Shown: piece by piece, positions 49,003 to 57,319 of the stretch | How the letters are laid out: each line of letters begins with the position of its first letter | Position numbering within the stretch: the stretch's first letter is position 1 | Assembly: GCA_017437045.1 (NCBI GenBank) | Contig: JAFSBY010000043.1 | Location: 1 to 64,000, forward strand | Length of the DNA: 64,000 nucleotides | Reading direction: 5' to 3' | Source: Alistipes sp. | GTDB lineage: Bacteria; Bacteroidota; Bacteroidia; Bacteroidales; Rikenellaceae | Position numbers and translations under genes: made by a program | Notes under the pieces: generated by a model | What the model was told of the DNA's origin: nothing | The model's input: the letters and a program-made list of their open reading frames with translations, nothing else | Databases searched by the model: none

Positions 49003-52000
49003 TTAGAAGTTAATATCGAGACCACAGGTTACGGTCGAGGTGAGCGGGAAGCCACCGCGCTGGTATCCCGAGATCATCGGGCTGGAGTACTGCGACGAGG
49101 TCATACGCGACTCGGGGTTCACACCCTTGTAGTCGTCGCTCCACAAATAGAAGAGGTTCTGACCCGTAGCATAGATACGCAGGCTACGCAGGTGCAACTT
49201 CTTGGCAACCTTCTTCGGCAGCGTATAGCCCACCGTGAAGTCTCGCAAGCAGAGGTACGAGCCATTCTGCAACGGGAAATCGGTCAGCATGATGTCGTAG
49301 CCGTTCTTGGCATACGGCGTCTTACCATCACCACGATGCGTATCGCTCACCCAACGATTCTTCATATAAGACCAGTTGTATTTGTGGGTCTCGTTGTAAT
49401 AGACATCGCCATTGAGCAACGTCACACCCTGTACACCCTGCAACAAGAACGAAATGTCGAAGCTGCCGATGCGGAAGCGGTTGGTCATACCCCACGTGAA
49501 GTCGGGATAGGGATTACCCAGCGGCACACGGTCAGCGTCGGTCAATTGGCCGTCGTTGTTCGTATCGACAATGCGCAGACCACCCGGTACGTCCTGTGCG
49601 AAGTGCGGGTTAGCGGCAATCTCCTCCGTGTTGTTCCAGATGCCCATCGTCTTGAAGCCGTAGAACTGGATCAGCGGATCACCTACGCGAGCAATGTAGC
49701 TCTCGTTGCGCTCACCGAGCGTGATCACCTGCTTCTCGCCACCGATCTCGAGCAGTTTGTTGCGCGAAAGCGAGAAATTCAGGTGCGTAGACCACTCAAA
49801 CTTCTTGCGGCGAATCTGGTAAGTATCGAGCTGCACCTCGACACCCGAGTTGCGCACCTTACCGATGTTGTTCCACTGGCTCGTATAACCCGTAAACGAC
49901 TGCGTCGGTTGCTCGAAGAGCAGGGCGCGCGTCACCGAATAGTAGGCATCTACGGCCAAGCTGATGCGGTTGTCGAACATACCCCAATCCAAACCTACGT
50001 TGTACTCGTCCGTCTGCTCCCAGGTAATCGCGTCGTTCGACTGGGTCGTCGAGGTGTCGGCAATACCCGGCGTGAGCGAACCATTGCCCGTACCGGTCAC
50101 GTAGTTCTTGTTGCCGAGCAGGGCCAACGATGCCTGATGCGGCACAGCGTTGTTACCCGTCACACCATACGATGCACGCAACTTGAGATTCGAGATCCAA
50201 CGCGAATCGCGGAGCCACGACTCCTCCGACATACGCCAACCCACCGATACCGAGGGGAACCATGCTACGCGGTTACCCTTCGTAAAGAGCGAAGAGATAT
50301 CGGCACGCAACGAAGCCGACAAGAGATATTTGCCATCGAACGAGTAGTTCACACGACCCAGAGCCGACTGCAAAATCTTATCGGGATAGCGGTAGGTACC
50401 CGTACCGGCCGAAATGCCGTTGCCGCTCGAAGCCAACTCATAGATCGTACCGGCATTCAGTGTGTGGATGTTGTCCGTAGCGAAGCCCGTAGCCGTCATA
50501 TAGACCGTCTGATGGCGGGTGCTTTGTGCCGTATAACCGGCCAAAACCTCCAAATCGTGCTTACCAAAGGTCTGGTGATAGTTCAGCGTATTCTCCGACA
50601 ACAGATCGACAAAGAAGGTGCTGCCGAAGGTTGCCTCGCTCGGCGTACCATCTTTCGTAGCATTCACGTTGGCGTAGCTGTACGAAGGCGAATAGCGCAC
50701 ATTGAAACCATTCGAGGTCTTGAACTGCAACCCCTTGGCCAGGTCAATCGTCAGGAAGACGTTACCCGTACCCGAGAACTTCTCATTCCAGCGGGTCGTA
50801 TTGGCCATCACACTCTTCGGGTTGTTGTTCGCCGACGAGAAGGGGCTCACCTCCTTATCCCAGGTCGGGTTGCCATACTCGTCGGGAGCACCCGTCGGCG
50901 TGGTGATCTTCGAGAAGTGGCTACCACGCGCAAAGCCCGTATAACCACCCGTGAAGGCCGTTGACCAATCGTTGTGCTTCACCGGAAGGAACGACGGCGT
51001 ACGATAGAAATCAATGAAGTTGTTGCGCGGACGCGAACCCTTCTGATAGTTGGCCGAGACATTGACACCTATATTTACAATAGGCGAAAGTTTTGCATCG
51101 AGTTTCGAGCGGAAGGTCACCTTCTGCACCTCGTTCTGCAACATGATACCCTGATCGCGGGTCCACGAAGCCGAGGTGTAGTAGCGAATATCCTTCTTAC
51201 CACCCGACACCGAGAACTGCACGTTCGTGATGTTGGCTGCATCGCGCAGACCCTCACGCTGCCAATCCGTAGCACCCATATTCGACTCTACCCATGCCGC
51301 AGCACGATCCTGCGCCTTGGCTGCCGGACCGCCTACCGACTCCTCAAAACGCTGCAAGGCGGCATACTCGGTAGCCGTCAGCAGATCGTGCAGCTGATAA
51401 GCCCACTTGATACCGTGGTAGAGTTTCACCGAATAGCGCGGACGCTCAGTCTGACCGCTCTTGGTCGTCACGAGAATTACACCATTTGCTGCGCGCGAAC
51501 CATAGATGGCAGCCGACGCTGCATCCTTCAGAATCTCAATCGAGCGCACATCGGCGGGATTGATGTCGGCCAGGCTCATCGTGCCGGGGAAACCATCCAC
51601 GACGATCAGCGGCGAGCTGTCGGCCGAAATCGAGCCGGTACCACGCACACGCAGCTGGGGAGCAACACCCACCTCCGAGGTGGTGTTATTGACCTGCAAG
51701 CCCGGGATCTGACCCTGCAAGGCAGTCGTCAAATCCGAAACGGGACGGTCTGCCAAGGTCTCACCATCGAGCTTGGCGATCGATCCGGTCAGGTGCGATT
51801 TGGTTTGCGTACCATAACCGACCACAACCACCTCGTCGAGCAGAGCCACCTCGGGCTCCATCACAACCTGAATCTCGGTCTGCGTACCGACGACACGCTC
51901 CTCGGTACGATAACCAATAAACGAGAAGACAATCACAGCCTTTTCATCGGGGACTGTCAGCTCGAAACGACCGTTCAAATCGGTCGAAACACCATCAAAC

Positions 52001-52155
52001 GGAGGATCGCGCAACACGACCGAAACACCCACCATCGGGCCTTCGCTGTCGGTTACCGTACCCTTTACCGTGCGCTTTTGCGCGAACGCCGAAGCCGTGC
52101 CGGATGCAAGAAACAGCACAACGATCAACGCCTTGTAAAGTAGATTTTTTGCCAT
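49003..52155 (-). CDS. susC: SusC/RagA-family TonB-dependent transporter
   Basis: 1050 residues. Signal peptide ends FLASGTASAFA. A CarboxypepD-regulatory-like domain (GTVTDSEGPMVGVSVVLRDP) precedes the TonB box region DEVVVVGYGTQTKSHLTGSI. The plug (AIYGSRAANGVILVTTKSGQ) and the barrel follow, ending in the aromatic-terminated strand STVTCGLDINF. It imports polyuronate oligomers with SusD. First gene of the operon, downstream of two operators. Confidence 0.96.
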   Translation of the reverse strand: MAKNLLYKALIVVLFLASGTASAFAQKRTVKGTVTDSEGPMVGVSVVLRDPPFDGVSTDLNGRFELTVPDEKAVIVFSFIGYRTEERVVGTQTEIQVVMEPEVALLDEVVVVGYGTQTKSHLTGSIAKLDGETLADRPVSDLTTALQGQIPGLQVNNTTSEVGVAPQLRVRGTGSISADSSPLIVVDGFPGTMSLADINPADVRSIEILKDAASAAIYGSRAANGVILVTTKSGQTERPRYSVKLYHGIKWAYQLHDLLTATEYAALQRFEESVGGPAAKAQDRAAAWVESNMGATDWQREGLRDAANITNVQFSVSGGKKDIRYYTSASWTRDQGIMLQNEVQKVTFRSKLDAKLSPIVNIGVNVSANYQKGSRPRNNFIDFYRTPSFLPVKHNDWSTAFTGGYTGFARGSHFSKITTPTGAPDEYGNPTWDKEVSPFSSANNNPKSVMANTTRWNEKFSGTGNVFLTIDLAKGLQFKTSNGFNVRYSPSYSYANVNATKDGTPSEATFGSTFFVDLLSENTLNYHQTFGKHDLEVLAGYTAQSTRHQTVYMTATGFATDNIHTLNAGTIYELASSGNGISAGTGTYRYPDKILQSALGRVNYSFDGKYLLSASLRADISSLFTKGNRVAWFPSVSVGWRMSEESWLRDSRWISNLKLRASYGVTGNNAVPHQASLALLGNKNYVTGTGNGSLTPGIADTSTTQSNDAITWEQTDEYNVGLDWGMFDNRISLAVDAYYSVTRALLFEQPTQSFTGYTSQWNNIGKVRNSGVEVQLDTYQIRRKKFEWSTHLNFSLSRNKLLEIGGEKQVITLGERNESYIARVGDPLIQFYGFKTMGIWNNTEEIAANPHFAQDVPGGLRIVDTNNDGQLTDADRVPLGNPYPDFTWGMTNRFRIGSFDISFLLQGVQGVTLLNGDVYYNETHKYNWSYMKNRWVSDTHRGDGKTPYAKNGYDIMLTDFPLQNGSYLCLRDFTVGYTLPKKVAKKLHLRSLRIYATGQNLFYLWSDDYKGVNPESRMTSSQYSSPMISGYQRGGFPLTSTVTCGLDINF

Positions 52156-52231
52156 AAGCGATGAATTTATTGAATGAAAAAATTGCTAACGTGGTTTTCT
52201 CTATCAACTAATTGATTCTCTGTTTATTTCA

Positions 52232-52275
52232 TGGTTTACCAATCTGGTTTACCAATTTTACAAGTGCAAAGAAAC
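52232..52275 (-). promoter_or_regulatory. Operators and promoter region of susC
   Basis: TGGTTTACCAA occurs twice, 13 bp apart (52232-52242, 52245-52255), and is followed by CAAGTGCAAA that is also present beside the operator at 32653. The minus strand shows TTTCTTTG at 52275-52268, a near match to TAnnTTTG. The operators sit just downstream of it, where a bound repressor would block elongation or start. Confidence 0.72.
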
Positions 52276-52413
52276 AATTTTTTTTCTGAATAAAAAACTT
52301 TTGTGGCAGATTTTTCGACCCGAACGGTATAATAAATTTTTTTAGAATTACCCCTGTTTCCCGGATAAACAACAGAAACCAAATGAACCATTTCCGACGG
52401 AGTAATATGCCGA

Positions 52414-52451
52414 CAAAAAAAGACTGCCCCAACCATTGGTTGAGACAGTCT
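52414..52451 (-). terminator. Terminator of the DUF2795 gene
   Basis: On the minus strand, stem AGACTG-CAACC / GGTTG-CAGTCT with a 3/3 internal loop (52421-52451) is followed by seven T (complement of A at 52415-52421). Confidence 0.8.
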
Positions 52452-52473
52452 CTTGTTTGTTTAGAAGTTGTTT

Positions 52474-52695
52474 TTAATACTCCTCCTCGTTAAAAAAGAA
52501 ATCGTCCTTCGAGGGGTAATCGGGCCAGATATCCTCGATCGACTCGTAGATGTCGCCATCGTCCTCGATCTCTTGCAGGTTCTCCAGCACCTCAAGCGGT
52601 GCGCCCGAACGAACGGCGTAGTCGATCAACTCCTCTTTCGTTGCCGGCCAGGGTGCATCTTCCAATTTGGAAGCCAATTCCAGTGTCCAATACAT
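52474..52695 (-). CDS. DUF2795-family small acidic protein
   Basis: 73 residues. MYWTLELASKLEDAPWPATK, then EELIDYAVRSGAPLEVLENL and the acidic tail with SIEDIWPDYPSKDDF match the DUF2795 family, widely conserved in Bacteroidales with unknown function. A promoter is visible upstream and a terminator downstream, so it is a single-gene unit. Confidence 0.85.
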   Translation of the reverse strand: MYWTLELASKLEDAPWPATKEELIDYAVRSGAPLEVLENLQEIEDDGDIYESIEDIWPDYPSKDDFFFNEEEY

Positions 52696-52770
52696 AGTTT
52701 TATTGTTTTAAGATTTAATAATCAGTCTGTTATCTCACTTACAAACGCCTTTTAGGCGCCTTTGGGCGTG

Positions 52771-52799
52771 CAAAAGTATAAAAAATGTATGAATTACAA
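52771..52799 (-). promoter_or_regulatory. Promoter of the DUF2795 gene
   Basis: Minus strand: TTG (52799-52797), 18 bases, TACTTTTG (52778-52771), close to TTG-N19/20-TAnnTTTG. The leader of about 70 bases contains short GGCG/CGCC repeats able to form small hairpins. Confidence 0.65.
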
Positions 52800-52885
52800 A
52801 TAAAAAAGCGAAAAAAAGACCCTGCACCGATCAAAAAGTGCGAGCAGTCAGCTTGTTTCGGCCAATCGAGAACCACAAACAGTTC

Positions 52886-54403
52886 CTAACGCACTTGGAA
52901 TTGATAGATCTCTCGACCGCGCGATCCGATCACAATGCGGTCGCCTACGACAATGGGCGAAGCCTCAAAATTGGCAGCCAGATGCTTTACGAAACGAATC
53001 GTGCCCGTTGCCCCTTCGATCAGATAGCCGTATCCGGTTACGTCGCCCGTAAAGACAAACAGCGCACCCTCGGGGGTATAAAGGCCCACGGGCGAGGACC
53101 ACGAATAGTGTTTCAGCGCGGTACGATAACGGATTTGCCCCGTACGGCGGTCGATCGCCACAAAGGTGCCTCGTTCGCCTTCCAAGCCGCAGAGATTCGT
53201 AAACAACAGCCCCTCGCAATCCCCGCGTCCGACCAGCGGCGTAGCAAACATACCGGCTTCACGTGCTCGGCCGTAGAGCGAGATCCGCTCGCAGGGGAAT
53301 CGTTGTTGCCACACCACCTCGCCATTCCGTCCGTCGAGTTTTGTAAAATGACAATAGCCCTGTTCACCCTGCTTATCGACGGCCGAGCCGACATAGAGCA
53401 TTGGAATGCCCTCCTCGATAAGCAACAACGGTGAGGCATCACAATCGTCACCATTGAAAAAGTACCACACCGGATGCATCGTATCGAGATTCGTGCAGAC
53501 GACATTGCCGTGATTGTCGAGCGTGTAGCAATAGTTGCGATAGATGGCTGCCGAGGCCTCCATGCCGGCCGCTTTCTGCCCCTTCACCCGATAGCGCATC
53601 ACCGTATGCAGGTGCATCGAATCGGCTTCGGGGTGAGCCACCCATTTATAAAGGCCGCCATTTTCGCCCGGTCGGATCACAAAGTCACCCACGACGATCG
53701 GCGAGGAGTCGTAGGCACCCCATCTGCGCCAAGCCTTCGGGTCGTAATCAAAACAGGAGATGATCCGGTGGCTCATAAGATCGAAGGTCAAAGCGCCAAA
53801 GGGTGTTTCGTGGGGCACACCCTGACCCACATAAAGCAATCCATTCAAACGCGGATCAAGCGACGGCGTGCCCTTGATGGGATTCCCCGTCTGGTAAGGG
53901 GCTCGGGAGGCCTTACCGCTTTCAAAATCAAGGAAACAGATCTCTCCGCTGAGCGATCCGACGATCACCTCACGCTGAGCAAAATGCTCGGTTACGGCAG
54001 ACGAAGCAGTACGTTGTTGGGCGAATAACGAATCCGGCCACTCCACATAGAGCGGCTGGCCGGTCCACCCTGCCCCACCATACCAGGTACCATATTGGGT
54101 GGTGCGATTATCGCTTTCGGTTTGGTAGCACCACACCTGCACGATCGAATCGGGCGGTGCGGCTAAACGCCCTTGTTGGGGCATATCGCGCTTGGGGGAG
54201 CCGCGGAAGGTAAAAATCTGATCGGAGGGATAGTCGATCTTGTCGAGATCAATGGTTGCTGTAGTTGTCGTATCCAACCGTTCGATGGCGACCACCAATA
54301 CCTCGGCTGAGCGGTAGCAGGTGTCGGGCAGCGATTGCGCTTGCAGCCACCCCATACAACCTATTACGCCCAACCCGATCAGCAGTGTTCGCAACGGTTT
54401 CAT
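52886..54403 (-). CDS. Secreted PQQ-like beta-propeller protein
   Basis: 505 residues with signal peptide (LIGLGVIGCMGWLQAQS). Repeated beta-propeller blades with PQQ-like pattern (VGSLSGEICFLDFESGKASR, NHGNVVCTNLDTMHPVWYFF, IEGATGTIRFVKHLAANFEA). No dehydrogenase residues are evident, so this is likely a scaffold or BamB-like surface/periplasmic protein. It is followed 9 bases later by the cobalamin adenosyltransferase gene. Confidence 0.8.
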   Translation of the reverse strand: MKPLRTLLIGLGVIGCMGWLQAQSLPDTCYRSAEVLVVAIERLDTTTTATIDLDKIDYPSDQIFTFRGSPKRDMPQQGRLAAPPDSIVQVWCYQTESDNRTTQYGTWYGGAGWTGQPLYVEWPDSLFAQQRTASSAVTEHFAQREVIVGSLSGEICFLDFESGKASRAPYQTGNPIKGTPSLDPRLNGLLYVGQGVPHETPFGALTFDLMSHRIISCFDYDPKAWRRWGAYDSSPIVVGDFVIRPGENGGLYKWVAHPEADSMHLHTVMRYRVKGQKAAGMEASAAIYRNYCYTLDNHGNVVCTNLDTMHPVWYFFNGDDCDASPLLLIEEGIPMLYVGSAVDKQGEQGYCHFTKLDGRNGEVVWQQRFPCERISLYGRAREAGMFATPLVGRGDCEGLLFTNLCGLEGERGTFVAIDRRTGQIRYRTALKHYSWSSPVGLYTPEGALFVFTGDVTGYGYLIEGATGTIRFVKHLAANFEASPIVVGDRIVIGSRGREIYQFQVR

Positions 54404-54412
54404 CGCAACCGA

Positions 54413-54967
54413 TTATTCCGGTTTCCAGCAGATCTCTTCGACGTGGTAGTGGTCGGTCAGCAGTCGCCCGAGCTGGTAGAAATAGTCCGACAAACGGTTC
54501 AACCAACGCTTCACCTGCTCATCAACACCCCACTTAAAATCAGCGCGCAACGTGGCACGTTCTGCACGTCGGCAAACCGTACGGCACACATGGCATGCCG
54601 AGATCGCGGGATGGCCTCCGGGCAACGTAAAACTGGTGATCGGGCGCAGTTGTGCCTGCATGGCATCGATCTGTTGCTCCAACCAATCGACCTGCTGCGG
54701 AGCCATCGGCGGCACCTGATCGGCCCCACCCTCACCGATGGCTAACAAGGCCTCGACGCTCATCATCTGCGCGAGAATATGGTGCAACTGCTCGATATAG
54801 CACGCCGCCGTCTGATCCGGACGCAGCAGATCGGCCAATTGAGCCGTGAAGGCCGAGAGTTCATCGACCGTGCCGTAGGCCTCGACCCGTTCGTCGGTTT
54901 TGAAGACGCGCTCACCGCCAATCAAGGAGGTCATGCCTCCATCGCCTTGTTTGGTATAGATTCTCAT
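54413..54967 (-). CDS. Cob(I)alamin adenosyltransferase, PduO type
   Basis: 184 residues. ATP-binding N-terminus MRIYTKQGDGGMTSLIGGER, then RVEAYGTVDELSAF and the C-terminal LPGGHPAISACHVCRTVCRR (RAER follows) are PduO-type signatures. It transfers the adenosyl group of ATP to corrinoid Co(I). The stop of the upstream gene overlaps its start by 4 bases. Confidence 0.93.
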   Translation of the reverse strand: MRIYTKQGDGGMTSLIGGERVFKTDERVEAYGTVDELSAFTAQLADLLRPDQTAACYIEQLHHILAQMMSVEALLAIGEGGADQVPPMAPQQVDWLEQQIDAMQAQLRPITSFTLPGGHPAISACHVCRTVCRRAERATLRADFKWGVDEQVKRWLNRLSDYFYQLGRLLTDHYHVEEICWKPE

Positions 54968-55482
54968 AATCGATAGTGTTGTTTCGGTAAACTTGCATGA
55001 GAGAAGAGCAGCAGATAGCCCCGATTATCCACCGAAGTGCACCCATGCTCTTCGACCAATCGGCGGCAAAGCTCTGCCCGCTCACGTCCCTCATAGGGTG
55101 ACATCAACGCTACAGTCGTGCCACGACGAGCAGCTCGCTGGGTCAATTCAACAGTCTCCTCGGCCGATACTTGCGGGGTCAGCACACACAGCTGACACGG
55201 ATTGGACAGGCTGTCGATCGAGAAGGCGTGGTAGTCGAAATGCAGGTAGAGATTTTGCAGCTGAATGGCTCTTCGGCGGACAAATCCACGCGCCATGAGG
55301 GCATCATAGAGCACCGTCTCATTGCCGGTCAGCCGCCCCTTCATAAAGACCTGACGCACGATGGCATAGACAAAGGGGGAATGGACTCCATGCCCCCGAA
55401 AATAACGCGCTCGGGCTACCCGCTGATGCAGCATGGTAAGCCCATAGAGGCGTCGTTTGATATTGCGTCCGCTGATGCGCAT
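54964..55482 (-). CDS. Conserved Bacteroidetes protein with HGVHSPF motif
   Basis: 172 residues. RYFRGHGVHSPFVYAIVRQV is the N-terminal hallmark of a Bacteroidetes family sometimes annotated as SAM-dependent methyltransferase, but the glycine-rich SAM loop is not visible here and the protein is shorter than the family norm. Function open. Overlaps the adenosyltransferase start. Confidence 0.65.
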   Translation of the reverse strand: MRISGRNIKRRLYGLTMLHQRVARARYFRGHGVHSPFVYAIVRQVFMKGRLTGNETVLYDALMARGFVRRRAIQLQNLYLHFDYHAFSIDSLSNPCQLCVLTPQVSAEETVELTQRAARRGTTVALMSPYEGRERAELCRRLVEEHGCTSVDNRGYLLLFSHASLPKQHYRL

Positions 55483-55484
55483 GG

Positions 55485-56771
55485 CTACTTCTTTAACAGG
55501 CCGGCCAGACGACCGGTCGAGAAGGCTATTTGCAGGTTGTAACCGCCCGTATTGGCATCCAGATCGAGCACCTCACCCGCCAGATAGAGACCCTTGACCT
55601 TGAGTGACTCCATCGTGTAGGGGTTCACCTCGTCGCAGCGCACGCCACCGGCCGTCGTCACGGCATACTCAAAGGGAGCATAGTCCGTAATCGGGAAGGT
55701 CAAACCCTTGAGTGTCTTGATCAGGCGAGTGATTTCCGCCTCGGTAACCTTCGAGATATAATTTTTCGAGTGGATGTCCAACTCGCGGGCCAACGGCATC
55801 ACCAACCCCTTCGGCATCAGACGACGCATCAATTCGCCAAAGAACTCCGTCGGAGCCATCTCCGCCATTTCGCGGGCAATGCGATTGCGCAGGGTCTCCT
55901 CGTCCAAAGCCGGTTTCAGGTCGAGCACCAACTTCACGGTCTTCCCGTCAATCAAGGCATCGACCGCATCGCGGCTCACGCGCAGGGCTACAGCACCCTC
56001 AATGCCGCGATCCGAGAAGCCGATCTCTCCAAACTCCTCACGGGCCACCTCGCCATTGATGAAGAGCGTGGCTCGTACATTTTTCAGCAGCAGCCCATGG
56101 AGATATTTCATCTGCGGATGGGTCGTCTTGAGCGGTGTCAGCGACGGACGCAACGGCTCGATCGTATGGCCCAAATCGGCTGCAAACGAATAGCCGTCGC
56201 CGGTCGATCCGGTGCCCGGATAGGAGACGCCACCCGTGCAGAGAATCACCTGCTCGCACTCCTCCTTGCGCTCGAAGCCTCGCTTGTTGCGATAGCGTAC
56301 GCCAAAGACCTTACCGCCGAGGGTCATGATCTCCGTAACGCGCGTCTCGTAGAGGATCTTCACGCCATTATCGACGCAATACTCTAACAGCGCATTGGCA
56401 ATATCCCACGCCTTACCACTGCGCGGGAAGACGCGCTCGCCACGCTCGATGTCGAGCTTCACACCTTGGCGCTCAAAGAAGCGGATCGTCGCGCGGTTGT
56501 TAAACTCGGAGAAGGCCTGCGTCAGAAATTCACGATTCACACGTACGTGCTCCAGAAACTCCTCGGCCGGACGCGCATTCGTCACGTTGCAACGGCCCTT
56601 GCCCGAGATACGCACTTTGCGTCCCGATTTCTCCATCTTCTCCAGCAGCAGCACACGTTTTCCCGTGCGTGCCGCCGTTCCTGCCGCCATCATGCCGGCT
56701 GCGCCTGCTCCGATGACAATCACATCATAGGGCTCGCGCTCCACAGTCGTTGTTTGGTTCAATTCTTCCAT
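55485..56771 (-). CDS. HI0933/YhiN-family FAD-dependent oxidoreductase
   Basis: 428 residues from the ATG at 56771; an ATG at 56783 would overlap a TATCTTTG promoter element (56788-56781), which favours the shorter start. FAD loop YDVIVIGAGAAGMMAAGTAA, then LLLEKMEKSGRKVRISGKGR and CNVTNA, VILCTGGVSYPGTGSTGDGY and the C-terminal GEVLDLDANTGGYNLQIAFS are family hallmarks. Reaction unknown. Separated by 2 bases from the next gene. Confidence 0.9.
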   Translation of the reverse strand: MEELNQTTTVEREPYDVIVIGAGAAGMMAAGTAARTGKRVLLLEKMEKSGRKVRISGKGRCNVTNARPAEEFLEHVRVNREFLTQAFSEFNNRATIRFFERQGVKLDIERGERVFPRSGKAWDIANALLEYCVDNGVKILYETRVTEIMTLGGKVFGVRYRNKRGFERKEECEQVILCTGGVSYPGTGSTGDGYSFAADLGHTIEPLRPSLTPLKTTHPQMKYLHGLLLKNVRATLFINGEVAREEFGEIGFSDRGIEGAVALRVSRDAVDALIDGKTVKLVLDLKPALDEETLRNRIAREMAEMAPTEFFGELMRRLMPKGLVMPLARELDIHSKNYISKVTEAEITRLIKTLKGLTFPITDYAPFEYAVTTAGGVRCDEVNPYTMESLKVKGLYLAGEVLDLDANTGGYNLQIAFSTGRLAGLLKK

Positions 56772-56810
56772 AATTGGGCACAAAGATAGCTAATTTCCTG
56801 CAAATGCGCA

Positions 56811-57287
56811 CTACTCTTCCAACTCAAAAGGTTGAAAACGGAAATCTTTCAACGCCTTCTCCTTCGGGAAGCAGTAATAGGTAGCCTCGGCCGAGGTGCA
56901 CACCTCACCATTGTGCGCCAGGGTCATCTCCAAAATCACAAAGGCTCGCTTCTGCTCTTTGAGACGACAACGCAACTCAAGGGTCTCACCGGCTGCCGAG
57001 GTGACCGGTTTGCGGTATTTGACATTGAGGTTGGTCGTCATGGCCGAGGTCTGCATCTTGCGACCGATCCACCAGCCGCCCAACTCATCGAGCAAGGTCG
57101 ATTGGATACCGCCATGCAACGTCCCAAGCCACCCTTCGTAGTCGGGTGACGGATGCCACAGAGAAACTACCTCGTCACCATCCTCCCAGAACTCCATCTT
57201 CAGGCCATGGGGATTGGTCGGTGCACAAGCAAAACAATTATAGCCCTCCTCCAAGAGTGGCAACCAGGGATTTTTAATCTTTTTCAT
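56811..57287 (-). CDS. PaaI-like acyl-CoA thioesterase (hotdog fold)
   Basis: 158 residues. NCFACAPTNPHGLKMEFWED, then GWLGTLHGGIQSTLLDELGG and VKYRKPVTSAAGETLEL form the hotdog-fold core with the H-G-G/D-E active-site pattern. Probably hydrolyses acyl-CoA. Housekeeping gene between the flavoprotein and the second carbohydrate locus. Confidence 0.88.
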   Translation of the reverse strand: MKKIKNPWLPLLEEGYNCFACAPTNPHGLKMEFWEDGDEVVSLWHPSPDYEGWLGTLHGGIQSTLLDELGGWWIGRKMQTSAMTTNLNVKYRKPVTSAAGETLELRCRLKEQKRAFVILEMTLAHNGEVCTSAEATYYCFPKEKALKDFRFQPFELEE

Positions 57288-57319
57288 GTTATTCTTTTAG
57301 CTTATTGATGGGGATTCGT

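Larger units (their letters stand above)
52156..52473. other. Intergenic region upstream of susC
   Basis: 318 bases without a gene. It holds the susC leader (52156-52231), the two operators and promoter (52232-52275), an AT-rich stretch to 52413, and the leftward terminator of the DUF2795 gene (52414-52451). I see no convincing small gene in the rest. Confidence 0.7.
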
